Positions 24,495 through 33,093 of a stretch of 44,693 bases of DNA are shown piece by piece. Made by a program: the position numbers and the translations under genes. The notes under the pieces are model-generated. The model saw nothing but the letters and a program-made list of their open reading frames with translations, searched no databases and was not told the origin of the DNA. Source of the stretch: Oscillospiraceae bacterium (lineage in GTDB: Bacteria > Bacillota > Clostridia > Oscillospirales > Oscillospiraceae). Within the stretch, counting starts at the first letter, position 1, and the number at the start of each line of letters is the position of its first letter. Location: contig WRJQ01000010.1 in NCBI GenBank assembly GCA_009778485.1, positions 1 through 44,693 of the forward strand, given 5' to 3'.

Positions 24495-25551
24495 TGAGCG
24501 CCCCCCTTCCGGCGCGTACAAGGAGGACTTCTCTTCCTGTCTTGTCGCGCAGCATGCTTGCAGCTTCTTCGCCGCTCAAGTCGCCGCTGGGGACTATCAG
24601 CACGAATGCGGCGTCGTAATCGCTTTTGCGCATGGAGAACTCAAGCAGTTCGGCGAGCGGGCGGCAGGCAGTGCCCGATACGCGCCCGAGCCCTTCGAGG
24701 AGTTCGTCCCCGTGCCCCGGCGAGTATTCGCATTGCCATATATTCCTGCCGCTTATCCTTGTCAGCATAGAGTTTGTGAAGAAACTCACCGAAGCGCCCG
24801 CGTTGTTGAGCGTTTCGCAGACAAGCCGCGCCGCGCTGCAGCATTCGTCGAGATCCGTGAATTCCGCCTGGTCGATGCTGTCGACGGCGAGCACGACGCA
24901 GGCTGAGATCTGGCGCGTGTAGTCAAACTCGCGCACCATGAGCTCGCCTCGATGCGCGCTCTGCAGCCAGTGGATCTCCTTCATGGGTTCCCTGCCGGTA
25001 TACTCCCTGCAGCCGGCAGTCAGTATCGGGTCGCGTATCAGGAAGCGCCTGGCGGCGACGTCGCCCAGGAAACGCCCCAGCGCGTCTGTGATGTCCGGAG
25101 GTCCGTCCCTCTTGGGGTAGACGACTATCTCGCGCTTTTGCAGCGTTGTCTTCGAGACCTCGCGAAACCCGAGGAAGTCGCCGAATTCTATTGAGTCGCT
25201 GTTGAATGTGTAGACTCCGCGTTTCTCGACCGAGGCTTCCATTGTGAGCTTCTTCTTCTGGCGGCCCTTGACGCGGCAGATTTTCTTTATCTGCAGGCTG
25301 TCCAGCCTGTTCCTGTACATGATCCCCTTCGGCAGCGTGGCTTCCATGGGGTACGTCTCGTTGACTGCTAGGTACGATATAGGCACGCGGCTGCCGTTGG
25401 TGACGGTCGCGTGTACGTGTATCGGCGCCCCCGGCTCGACGCACCTGGCAGACAGGTCGTACTCCAGCTTTACTATGCCGGGGTCGCGCCTGAGCGAGAT
25501 TATTTCCAGGATAATGCCAAGGGCGATAAGGATGAAGAAGAAAGGCAGCAT
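24466..25551 (-). CDS. DUF58 domain protein (vWA-like, MoxR partner)
   Basis: A 361-residue protein with an N-terminal membrane anchor (residues 1-20), a beta-rich region, then the DUF58 hallmark YTGREPMKEIHWLQSAHRGE around the middle and a von Willebrand-like fold with VLAVDSID. Family members pair with MoxR AAA+ ATPases. Its ATG overlaps the MoxR stop by one base (TGATG), so the two proteins are likely made in matched amounts. It may be a membrane-tethered scaffold or client; no catalytic role is evident. Confidence 0.88.
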   Translation of the reverse strand: MLPFFFILIALGIILEIISLRRDPGIVKLEYDLSARCVEPGAPIHVHATVTNGSRVPISYLAVNETYPMEATLPKGIMYRNRLDSLQIKKICRVKGRQKKKLTMEASVEKRGVYTFNSDSIEFGDFLGFREVSKTTLQKREIVVYPKRDGPPDITDALGRFLGDVAARRFLIRDPILTAGCREYTGREPMKEIHWLQSAHRGELMVREFDYTRQISACVVLAVDSIDQAEFTDLDECCSAARLVCETLNNAGASVSFFTNSMLTRISGRNIWQCEYSPGHGDELLEGLGRVSGTACRPLAELLEFSMRKSDYDAAFVLIVPSGDLSGEEAASMLRDKTGREVLLVRAGRGALSDTTAQDAV

Positions 25552-26495
25552 CAGAGCTTCTCCAGCGGGACGGGCGCGGCGTCGATTATTTCTGACAGGA
25601 TGCTCCGGTCCTCGCCGCTCGCCGATATCCCGGCGAGCGAAAGCCTGTGCGAGAGGACCATAGGGATGAGCCTCCTGACGTCTTCCGGTAGCACGTAGTC
25701 GCGGCCTTCAAGGCCGGCAGCAGCTTGAGCGGCGCGGTAGGCGGCTATGGCGCCGCGCGTCGATACTCCGATGCGTATCCTCGCGTCCGACCTCGTGCGC
25801 TCGACGATGTCCATGAGGTATCCGGTCACGTCGGGGCTGACTTCCACCTGCGTGCACAGGGCCTTCATGCGCATAATCTCTTCAAGGTCGGTCGATGCTT
25901 CGAGTTCTTCTACTATATCAAGCGTATCGCGCCCCGAGAGCACGGAAATCTCCTCTTCCCTTGTCATGTAGCCGAGCGAGAGGCGCATGAAGAACCTGTC
26001 TGTCTGGGCGTCGGGCAGGGGAAAGGTGCCGTGCGACTCGAGCGGGTTCTGCGTTGCCATGATCATGAACGGCTCCGGCATCGGCCGGGTCTCGCCGTCG
26101 ACCGTGATCTGGCGTTCCGCCATCGCTTCGAGCAGGCTCGACTGGGTCCTCGGCGTAGCGCGGTTTATCTCGTCCGCGAGTATCATGTTCGCGAACAGGG
26201 GGCCGGGGCGAAACTCGAACTCGCCGGTCTTCTGGTTGTAGAAGCTGATGCCCGTCAAGTCGGAAGGGAGCACATCCGGGGTGAACTGGACACGTTTGAA
26301 GCTGCAGCCAATCGTCTTTGCGAACGCCCGCAGCAGCATTGTTTTGCCCGTGCCCGGGACGTCTTCAAGCAGTATATGCCCGGAGCATAAAAAGCATATA
26401 AGGACGTCGAGGATTTCGGCGTCCTTGCCGACGATGACCTTGGAGCAGTTGTTTATTACTCTGCCGCGAAAGTCAGATAACGCTGTCATTTCCAT
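25551..26495 (-). CDS. MoxR-family AAA+ ATPase
   Basis: A 314-residue AAA+ ATPase. Walker A EDVPGTGKTMLL, Walker B MILADEINRATPRTQS, sensor 1 MATQNPLES and the sensor 2 region STRGAIAAYRAAQ are all present. MoxR ATPases act as chaperones that load or activate partner proteins with vWA domains, here the DUF58 product. It starts 21 bases after the tautomerase stop on the same strand. An alternative ATG lies two codons downstream of the chosen start. Confidence 0.92.
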   Translation of the reverse strand: MEMTALSDFRGRVINNCSKVIVGKDAEILDVLICFLCSGHILLEDVPGTGKTMLLRAFAKTIGCSFKRVQFTPDVLPSDLTGISFYNQKTGEFEFRPGPLFANMILADEINRATPRTQSSLLEAMAERQITVDGETRPMPEPFMIMATQNPLESHGTFPLPDAQTDRFFMRLSLGYMTREEEISVLSGRDTLDIVEELEASTDLEEIMRMKALCTQVEVSPDVTGYLMDIVERTRSDARIRIGVSTRGAIAAYRAAQAAAGLEGRDYVLPEDVRRLIPMVLSHRLSLAGISASGEDRSILSEIIDAAPVPLEKL

Positions 26496-26516
26496 ACAAT
26501 AAAACCTTTGTCCTTA

Positions 26517-26882
26517 TTATTCTGAGAGATAGTACTCGTCTTTGAAGTCGCCGAAACCGCCCCAATTGTTGAACTCTGTGATAGTCAGGAACATCCTGTC
26601 CTTGTTCGCGCCCAGGACGCGGCCCATGCCGTCGAAAGCTGCGGCGGTGAAGTCCTTTTTCACCTGATAGGGGAAGTTTGAGTAGTAGCGTACGTCCGCG
26701 AACACCATATTCTCCTGCTTGACGCCGCCGAGATACATCGACTTGCCATCCTCGACGTCGACGATGAGCCCGCGCCCGTCCTTGCCCGGAATAAGCGCGA
26801 TAGCCTTGCCGAGAACGCCCGCGAGCTCCTCCTGCTGTTCCTGCGTGAGCCTTTTTGTCACGCTGACTTTGATATACGGCAT
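26517..26882 (-). CDS. Tautomerase/MIF-like small enzyme
   Basis: A 121-residue protein beginning Met-Pro (MPYIKVSVTKRLTQEQQEEL). Removal of Met would expose Pro as the catalytic base, the defining feature of the tautomerase superfamily (4-oxalocrotonate tautomerase, MIF, CHMI). Length and the LTITEFNNWGGFG segment fit MIF-like or tautomerase_2 members better than the 60-residue 4-OT subunits. GGAGGGGG lies just upstream of the ATG. These enzymes often act on enol intermediates of aromatic or keto-acid catabolism, fitting the neighbourhood; substrate unknown. Confidence 0.8.
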   Translation of the reverse strand: MPYIKVSVTKRLTQEQQEELAGVLGKAIALIPGKDGRGLIVDVEDGKSMYLGGVKQENMVFADVRYYSNFPYQVKKDFTAAAFDGMGRVLGANKDRMFLTITEFNNWGGFGDFKDEYYLSE

Positions 26883-26923
26883 TGATCCCCCTCCATAGTA
26901 TCAGAAAAAATGAACCGGAGATA

Positions 26924-26953
26924 TTGATTTTTCCGGCTTGGTCATTGTATAAT
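26924..26953 (+). promoter_or_regulatory. Promoter of the cupin-ABC operon 3
   Basis: TTGATT (26924-26929), 18-base spacer, consensus TATAAT (26948-26953), 41 bases before the cupin ATG at 26994. It is divergent from the tautomerase operon. Confidence 0.7.
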
Positions 26954-26993
26954 ACACCAGAATCAGGATTCCCGCAAGAAAGGATTGAAAAGC

Positions 26994-27542
26994 ATGTACG
27001 AAAAACTCGTTTTCCCGTTCCCGATGGAGAACAACGAAGCCGTAGCTGAGGGCGACGACCCGGGGTATGTCATAAAGCCGCAAGCGTACTTCAGAGGCGC
27101 CACGCAGATACCGGGCTCCAACTTCAACGTAGGCTTCCAAATCTTCGTCAAGCCCTTCTTCCTCGACAGGGTACCGCACCGCCACGACGTCGACGAGTAC
27201 CTCATCTTCCTCGGCGGCTCTTTCCCGAACGTCTTCGAGTTCGACGCGGACATCGAGCTCACCTTAGGCAAAATCGGCGAGGATGCCGAAGTTTTCAAGA
27301 TCACGCAGCCCACCATAGTGCGCATACCGGCAAACTTGCACCATTGCCCGCTGAACTTCAAGCGGATCGACAAGCCCGTGTTCTTCCAGGCCGCAGTCAT
27401 GCAGCCGATGTTCGGAGGCATCTACGACACCCCCGACGGCGAGAAGGTCATGAAGTACAACGGGCCGATCCAATGCAAGTACGACGCGGCAAAGAAATGC
27501 GATTCCTGCGGCAAGTGCCTTTTGGAAGACTGGAAGGCATAA
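26994..27542 (+). CDS. Single-domain cupin protein with C-terminal four-cysteine site
   Basis: A 182-residue cupin-fold protein, function not assigned. Metal-binding candidates PHRHDVDEY (His62, His64, Glu68) and the later LHHCPLNF (His116-His117) match cupin motifs 1 and 2. The C-terminus carries C161-x7-C169-x2-C172-x2-C175, a compact site for zinc or an iron-sulfur cluster, conserved in both repeats of the double cupin at 33094. AAAGGA nine bases upstream selects ATG 26994 over a TTG at 26985. It is the first gene of a seven-gene operon with a complete ABC importer, so it probably acts on or senses the imported compound. Confidence 0.82.
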   Translation: MYEKLVFPFPMENNEAVAEGDDPGYVIKPQAYFRGATQIPGSNFNVGFQIFVKPFFLDRVPHRHDVDEYLIFLGGSFPNVFEFDADIELTLGKIGEDAEVFKITQPTIVRIPANLHHCPLNFKRIDKPVFFQAAVMQPMFGGIYDTPDGEKVMKYNGPIQCKYDAAKKCDSCGKCLLEDWKA

Positions 27543-27565
27543 TATATTAAAGGAGTATAGTAACA

Positions 27566-29206
27566 ATGAAAGCAAAGAAACTGTTGGCCCTGCTCATGGC
27601 CCTCGCAATGCTCGCGACCCTCGCAGCCTGCGGCGAAAGCGAAAAGGCCGAAAGCCCCTCGACATCCGCAAACCCATCCGCATCGACCTCCACCTCGGAA
27701 ACCCCCGCAGGCACAAGCTCCACCCCCGGCGGCACAGAAAGCACAACCTCGGGCAGCGAATCCCCGCCTGCGGCATCCGCAAGGGACACGCTGAACGTAG
27801 CGGCGATGCAAGACAGCGGCACGCTGCATCCGCTGGGCATCACAGGCGGGTTCGTCGGCATCAACTACACGTTCTATGAGCCGCTGTTCGACTACAACCC
27901 GGACGGCTCACGCATCTGGATCCTCGCCACAGGCATGGACTATGTCAGCGACATCAACTACACCCTGCACATCAGGGAAGGCATCAAATTCTCAAACGGC
28001 AAACCTATGACTGCTGAAGACGTCATGTTCTCCATGGAACTGTGCAAAGACAACCCGCAGTTCTCCCTCAACGTCAAAGTCGTCGACTTCGAGAAAACCA
28101 AGGTGACGGGCGAGTACACCATCGACCTGTGGTACACGGTGTTCAACGCCTCGCAGGAACCCGGCATGACGCAGCTAATGATAATGTGCAAGGACGGCTA
28201 CGACGAACTCGCGCTCTCGCTCGAACCCATCGGGACCGGACCGTACGTCGTCGACGAGTACGTCGTGAACAGCCACCTGTACCTGAAAGCGCGCGAAGAT
28301 TACTGGGGCGGGGCTCCCGCTATCAAGAACCTCAACTTCAAAGTAATCAACGAAGAAGCGCAGAGAGTAAACGCCCTGCAGACGCATGACATCGACATGT
28401 CAGCCATACCGCTCAAAGACGTGGACTTCATCAAATCGCTGGGCTACGACGTTGTCACGAGCAACGGCGGCTACAACTTCGTCACGCTGTTCAGTTGCCT
28501 CGAGGACGCGCCGCTCGGGTCTAAGGAAGCTCGCTGGGCTGTGTGCCACGCGATAGACCGCCAGACCATAGCGGACATCCTTTACTACGGTATGTCGGAA
28601 GTGACAAACTGGCCGTGCTCGAACTTCTGCGTGGACTACGAGCCGCGCTTTGAGAACATGCACGACACCTACACGATCGGGTACGACATCGCGAAAGCGA
28701 AAGAACTGGCTGAGCAGTCAGGCCTCGTCGGCAAGACCCTGAGGATCATCACGAACGGCTCCTCGGACCATGTCACGGCTGCGGAGATCATTCAGAGCGG
28801 CCTGAACCAAATCGGAGTCAAGGTTGAAATCCTCAACTACGACCAGGCGACTTACTTCCCCATGATGATGGACGCCAGCAACTTCGAAATCGCCATGTTC
28901 ACCCCCGGAGCGCCCAGCGCGATGGCGATAGACATTCTGGCAATGTACCTCACGTTCATCCCCCTGGGATGGACCGGGCCGATCCGCGACCTGTACGGAG
29001 AGGTCAGCATGGGCGCGATTTCGACGGTCGACCTCAAGCAAAGGAACGACAAACTGTACGAAACGGTAGAGATTTTCGTAGAAAACTGCCCGTGGTACGG
29101 TATCTGCGAAGTCATGAGCGCCAGGGCGAGAGCAAGCGACCTCCGGGGCGCCGAAGGCTCGCTAGCGGGGATCGTGTACTACCAGGATGCGTACTTCGTC
29201 CAGTAA
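27566..29206 (+). CDS. Lipoprotein solute-binding protein, ABC family 5 (operon 3)
   Basis: A 546-residue lipoprotein. The signal peptide ends LATLAAC with the lipidated Cys at residue 22, followed by a Ser/Thr/Pro-rich linker to about residue 70. The SBP_bac_5 domain shares many segments with the operon 1 protein, such as GTGPYVVDEYVVNSHLYLK, YWGGAPAIKNLNFKV and WAVCHAIDRQTIADILYYG. It lies 23 bases after the cupin gene with AAAGGAG before the ATG. A hairpin follows its stop before the permease gene, which may keep its mRNA more abundant than that of the membrane subunits. Confidence 0.93.
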   Translation: MKAKKLLALLMALAMLATLAACGESEKAESPSTSANPSASTSTSETPAGTSSTPGGTESTTSGSESPPAASARDTLNVAAMQDSGTLHPLGITGGFVGINYTFYEPLFDYNPDGSRIWILATGMDYVSDINYTLHIREGIKFSNGKPMTAEDVMFSMELCKDNPQFSLNVKVVDFEKTKVTGEYTIDLWYTVFNASQEPGMTQLMIMCKDGYDELALSLEPIGTGPYVVDEYVVNSHLYLKAREDYWGGAPAIKNLNFKVINEEAQRVNALQTHDIDMSAIPLKDVDFIKSLGYDVVTSNGGYNFVTLFSCLEDAPLGSKEARWAVCHAIDRQTIADILYYGMSEVTNWPCSNFCVDYEPRFENMHDTYTIGYDIAKAKELAEQSGLVGKTLRIITNGSSDHVTAAEIIQSGLNQIGVKVEILNYDQATYFPMMMDASNFEIAMFTPGAPSAMAIDILAMYLTFIPLGWTGPIRDLYGEVSMGAISTVDLKQRNDKLYETVEIFVENCPWYGICEVMSARARASDLRGAEGSLAGIVYYQDAYFVQ

Positions 29207-29225
29207 TTGACTATTTTGCTAACTC

Positions 29226-29265
29226 TTGGGGCGGTCCGGTGATTTGCAACACTCGACCGCCCCAA
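29226..29265 (+). promoter_or_regulatory. Intercistronic hairpin after the binding-protein gene
   Basis: An 11-bp GC-rich stem (29226-29236 with 29255-29265) around an 18-nt loop with no T tract. Hairpins between a binding-protein gene and its permease genes commonly protect the upstream mRNA or attenuate downstream transcription. Confidence 0.6.
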
Positions 29266-29331
29266 AGGCAGTATACCGCAATAGAGCTTATGTTGAAAAA
29301 ACATGCGCGGCGGGAGGTAAGAACATAAAAA

Positions 29332-30318
29332 ATGCTTAGATACATTGGAAAGAGGCTGCTGATGCTGATACCGGTACTTCTCGGTATCTCGCTGGTGGTG
29401 ATTATTCTGATAGACATAACCCCGGGCGACCCGGCCAGGATGATGCTCGGCACGCAGGCGACCGAGGAGCAGGTCGAGCAGCTCCGGGAGGACCTCGGGC
29501 TCAACGACCCTATCTACGTGAGGTACGGGCGTTTCCTCTGGAACACGATCAACGGCGATTTCGGCACATCCTTGATGACGAAGCGGCCGGTAGCCGACGA
29601 AATGCTCCTGCGGCTCCCGTATACGCTGCTGCTGGTGTCGCTGTCGCTTGTCATGTCGGTCATCATCGGCATCCCGATTGGCATATACGCCGCAACGCAC
29701 CAGCACACATGGAGGGACAGCGGCGTCATGTTCCTGTCGATGATATGCGTCTCGGTACCGAGCTTCGTATTCGCGCTGCTGCTCATACGCCTCTTCGGCG
29801 TCAAGCTGCAATGGCTGCCGCTCTCGGGCGTGGAGTCCTGGCGGGGCTGGATATTGCCCTGCGTCGCGATGGGCCTCGGCCTCACAGCGCTTATCGCGAG
29901 GCAGATGCGCTCGGACCTGCTCGAAATCATCAGGCAGGACTACATAACCACCGCAAGGGCAAAAGGCCTCTCCGAAGGGAAGGTCATCTACAGGCACTCG
30001 CTGAAAAACGCGGCGATACCGGTAATAATGGTCATAGGCGGAGTGTTCGGTTCTTCGCTGGGCGGCTCGCTCATAGCAGAGCAGATATACTCCATACCGG
30101 GCATGGGCGATTATATTATGAAGGGGCTGAGTAACCGCGACTACCCGGTCATACAAAGCGGAATATTGGTCATTTCGTCCATGTTCGCGCTGGTCATCCT
30201 GCTCGTGGACGTCATCTTCGCGCTGGTTGACCCGCGTATCCGGTCGCAATACGTATCAAAAAAGAGAGGGAGGATGAGCAAAATTGCAAAAGAAACGGAA
30301 GAAATCCAGGCTGTATGA
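29332..30318 (+). CDS. ABC transporter permease, DppB/OppB type (operon 3)
   Basis: A 328-residue permease starting MLRYIGKRLLMLIPVLLG, with DITPGDPARMMLG, six membrane segments and the EAA loop TTARAKGLSEGKVIYRHSLK. It is strikingly like the operon 1 DppB over its whole length, including QEVEELREEMGLNDP versus EQVEQLREDLGLNDP. Its C-terminal tail overlaps the next gene by 35 bases. A CGGGAGG sequence lies 14-20 bases before the ATG. Confidence 0.93.
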   Translation: MLRYIGKRLLMLIPVLLGISLVVIILIDITPGDPARMMLGTQATEEQVEQLREDLGLNDPIYVRYGRFLWNTINGDFGTSLMTKRPVADEMLLRLPYTLLLVSLSLVMSVIIGIPIGIYAATHQHTWRDSGVMFLSMICVSVPSFVFALLLIRLFGVKLQWLPLSGVESWRGWILPCVAMGLGLTALIARQMRSDLLEIIRQDYITTARAKGLSEGKVIYRHSLKNAAIPVIMVIGGVFGSSLGGSLIAEQIYSIPGMGDYIMKGLSNRDYPVIQSGILVISSMFALVILLVDVIFALVDPRIRSQYVSKKRGRMSKIAKETEEIQAV

Positions 30319-31141
30319 GATATGGCGGCAACTGAGGAAAAACAAGCTTGCCGTTGCGGCTTTGGTCGTGCTTGTTCTTCTTTTATTGGTCGCTGTATTC
30401 GCGCCGCTGCTGGCGCCATACCCATACGACCAGCTCAACGCGAAACTATCATTCGCCGATGCGAGCAAGGAACACCTGCTGGGCAACGACAGGCTCGGGA
30501 GGGACATTCTCAGCCGCCTGATATACGGCTCAAGGCAGTCGCTGAGCATGGGGGTAGTGGCCGTCGCCATTGCCGCGACTATTGGCATCACCATAGGGGC
30601 TATCGCGGGCTTCTACGGGCGCTGGGTCGATAACCTGTGCATGAGGCTGCTCGACATATACCAGGCGATGCCTATGTTCCTGCTGTGCGTCGCGCTTGCG
30701 GCGATACTCGGCCCAAGCCTGCGCAACGCCATTATCGCGCTCGGTGTCGGGACTGTGCCCGGATACGCCCGCATCATGCGGGCCTCGATACTCACGGTCC
30801 GCGAGAAAGAGTATGTCGAAGCCGCAAGGGCGATCGACGCAAGCGACGCGAATATTATCCTCAAGCATATATTGCCGAACGCCATCGGACCGCTCATTGT
30901 GCAGATTACCATGGGCGTTGGCGGTTGTATCCTCGCCGGTTCCGCCCTGAGCTTCATCGGCCTTGGCGTCCAGCCCCCGCTTCCGGAATGGGGCGCGATG
31001 ATATCCGACGGGAGGAGCTACCTGCGCGAAGCCCCGAGGCTTACGATCTACCCGAGCATTTGCGTCATGCTTAGCGTGCTTTCCTGCAACCTGCTCGGAG
31101 ACGGGCTGCGCGACGCGCTCGACCCGCGGCTGAAAAACTGA
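30284..31141 (+). CDS. ABC transporter permease, DppC/OppC type (operon 3)
   Basis: A 285-residue permease, YEIWRQLRKNKLAVAALVVL at the start, HLLGNDRLGRDILSRLIYG, EAA loop YVEAARAIDASDANIILKH, terminal GDGLRDALDPRLKN. The start is a TTG 10 bases after GGGAGG; the ATG just upstream belongs to the frame of the overlapping DppB tail. It is nearly collinear with the operon 1 DppC. Confidence 0.92.
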   Translation: MQKKRKKSRLYEIWRQLRKNKLAVAALVVLVLLLLVAVFAPLLAPYPYDQLNAKLSFADASKEHLLGNDRLGRDILSRLIYGSRQSLSMGVVAVAIAATIGITIGAIAGFYGRWVDNLCMRLLDIYQAMPMFLLCVALAAILGPSLRNAIIALGVGTVPGYARIMRASILTVREKEYVEAARAIDASDANIILKHILPNAIGPLIVQITMGVGGCILAGSALSFIGLGVQPPLPEWGAMISDGRSYLREAPRLTIYPSICVMLSVLSCNLLGDGLRDALDPRLKN

Positions 31142-31143
31142 TT

Positions 31144-32133
31144 ATGATGGATGGGCTGGATATGGAAGAAAACCTGCTTGAAATACGCGACCTGGCGGTC
31201 GAGTACCATACCGACGACGATGTGATCTACGCGGTGAACAACATCGACCTCACAGTAAAAAAAGGCGAAACGCTAGGGCTTGTCGGGGAGACAGGCGCGG
31301 GCAAAACGACGATAGCGAAAAGCATCCTGCGCATACTGCCGCCGCTGCAGGCGAAGCTTATGTCGGGCGAGATTATATTCGACGGGCAGGATGTGCTCAA
31401 ACTCTCGGAAAAGGAAATGCGCAAGATTCGCGGCAACAGGATAGCTATGATATTCCAGGATCCGATGACCGCGCTCAACCCAATCGAGACAGTCGGCTAC
31501 CAAATCGCCGAAGCGATTAAACAGCACAATAAAATCCACCGCTCCGAAGCGGACAAACGAGCCTGCGACATGCTTGAGATGGTCGGGATACCCATGGACA
31601 GGTTCGACGAGTACCCGCACCAGTTCTCCGGCGGCATGAAACAGCGAGTCGTAATCGCGATGGCGCTGGCATGCAACCCCGGACTGCTGCTCGCGGACGA
31701 ACCGACGACTGCCCTGGACGTTACGATACAGGCGCAGGTGCTCGACATGATGCGCTCGCTCAGGACCCGGCTTGACACCTCGGTCATACTGATAACGCAC
31801 GACCTCGGCGTAGTCGCGGACTTCTGCGACAGCGTCGCCGTAACATACGCGGGGGAGATAGTCGAACGCGGGACCGCGAGGCATGTATTCAAGTCTCCCG
31901 GGCACCCATACACGCTCGGGCTGTTCGGCTCGCTCCCGAGGCTCAACTCCACGGAGCGCAGGCTGAGCCCAATCAAAGGGCTTATGCCGGATCCGACCGA
32001 CCTGCCAAAGGGCTGCAGGTTCTGCGATAGGTGCCCCGAAGCATCCGAACAGTGCAGGGAAGCGCCGCCCGCCGGCGTCGAGACCGAACCGGGGCACATA
32101 GTGAAATGCCATTTAGCAAAGGGGGCGGGTTAG
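31144..32133 (+). CDS. ABC transporter ATPase, DppD/OppD type (operon 3)
   Basis: A 329-residue ATPase. Walker A GETGAGKTT, Q-loop IFQDPMTALNP, signature FSGGMKQR, Walker B LLLADEPTTALD, H-loop ITHDLGVVA, and C-terminal GCRFCDRCPEASEQC. It begins two bases after the permease stop. Three in-frame ATGs occur (31144, 31147, 31162) and none has a strong ribosome site; the last gives the N-terminus closest to the operon 1 homologue. Confidence 0.92.
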   Translation: MMDGLDMEENLLEIRDLAVEYHTDDDVIYAVNNIDLTVKKGETLGLVGETGAGKTTIAKSILRILPPLQAKLMSGEIIFDGQDVLKLSEKEMRKIRGNRIAMIFQDPMTALNPIETVGYQIAEAIKQHNKIHRSEADKRACDMLEMVGIPMDRFDEYPHQFSGGMKQRVVIAMALACNPGLLLADEPTTALDVTIQAQVLDMMRSLRTRLDTSVILITHDLGVVADFCDSVAVTYAGEIVERGTARHVFKSPGHPYTLGLFGSLPRLNSTERRLSPIKGLMPDPTDLPKGCRFCDRCPEASEQCREAPPAGVETEPGHIVKCHLAKGAG

Positions 32134-32134
32134 T

Positions 32135-33082
32135 ATGCCGGCACTACTCGAAGTCCGCGACCTGAAGAAATACTTCAAAACCAAGGGCGGGATGCTGCAC
32201 GCCGTGGACGGCATCAACTTCGCGCTCGAAGAGGGGAAGACGCTCGGAGTCGTCGGGGAGTCGGGCTGCGGCAAAACGACCCTCGGCCGCACGGTGCTTC
32301 ACCTTCTTGAGCCGACTGACGGCAAGATATTCTTCGAAGGCAAGGACATCACGACTCCTACTAAGAATGAGCTGCACGATCTTCGCGCGAAGATGCAGAT
32401 AATCTTCCAGGATCCATTCTCGTCGCTGGACCCCAGGAAGTCTGTGAGCGAGTCTATCATGGAACCGCTTAAGCTGAGGAAGAAGCACTCGAAGGCGGAT
32501 ATGCTAAAAGAGATGCGCGAGCTTATGGACACCGTCGGCCTCGCCGCGAGGTTCGAAAACTCGTACCCGCACGAGCTGGACGGAGGGAGGCGGCAGAGGA
32601 TAGGCATAGCGCGCGCCCTGTCCCTGAAACCTAAGTTCATAGTATGCGACGAGCCCGTCTCGGCGCTTGACGTGTCGATTCAGGCGCAGGTCATCAACCT
32701 CATGCTGGACCTGCAGGAGGAGCGCGGACTGGCGTATATGTTCGTGACGCATGACTTGTCCGTCGTAAAGTATATTTCTGACGACATCATGGTCATGTAC
32801 CTCGGGCAGATGGTCGAAAAAGCGCCATCCGACGATCTGTTCAGCGACACGCGCCATCCATATACGAAGGCTCTCCTATCGGCGATACCTGCTCCGGACA
32901 TCGACGACAAGACTGAGCGCATCCTGCTCAAGGGGGAAATAACCTCGCCCGTAGAGCCTAAGCCGGGCTGCCGCTTCATGGCTCGCTGCAGGTACGCTGC
33001 GGACGGCTGCGAGAAGCCGCAGAAGCTGGAAGAGCACGCACCCGGCCACTTCGTCGCGTGCTGCCGCCACAAGGAAATTTAG
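32135..33082 (+). CDS. ABC transporter ATPase, DppF/OppF type (operon 3)
   Basis: A 315-residue ATPase, the same length as its operon 1 homologue and aligning without gaps for at least the first 200 residues. Walker A GESGCGKTT (41-49), Q-loop IFQDPFSSLDP, Walker B FIVCDEPVSALD. The signature is again ELDGGRRQR with Asp149 in place of Ser. The start follows the upstream TAG by one base, preceded by AAAGGGGGCGG. Sharing of the altered signature supports descent of operons 1 and 3 from one duplicated transporter. Confidence 0.93.
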   Translation: MPALLEVRDLKKYFKTKGGMLHAVDGINFALEEGKTLGVVGESGCGKTTLGRTVLHLLEPTDGKIFFEGKDITTPTKNELHDLRAKMQIIFQDPFSSLDPRKSVSESIMEPLKLRKKHSKADMLKEMRELMDTVGLAARFENSYPHELDGGRRQRIGIARALSLKPKFIVCDEPVSALDVSIQAQVINLMLDLQEERGLAYMFVTHDLSVVKYISDDIMVMYLGQMVEKAPSDDLFSDTRHPYTKALLSAIPAPDIDDKTERILLKGEITSPVEPKPGCRFMARCRYAADGCEKPQKLEEHAPGHFVACCRHKEI

Positions 33083-33093
33083 GAGAAACGAAA

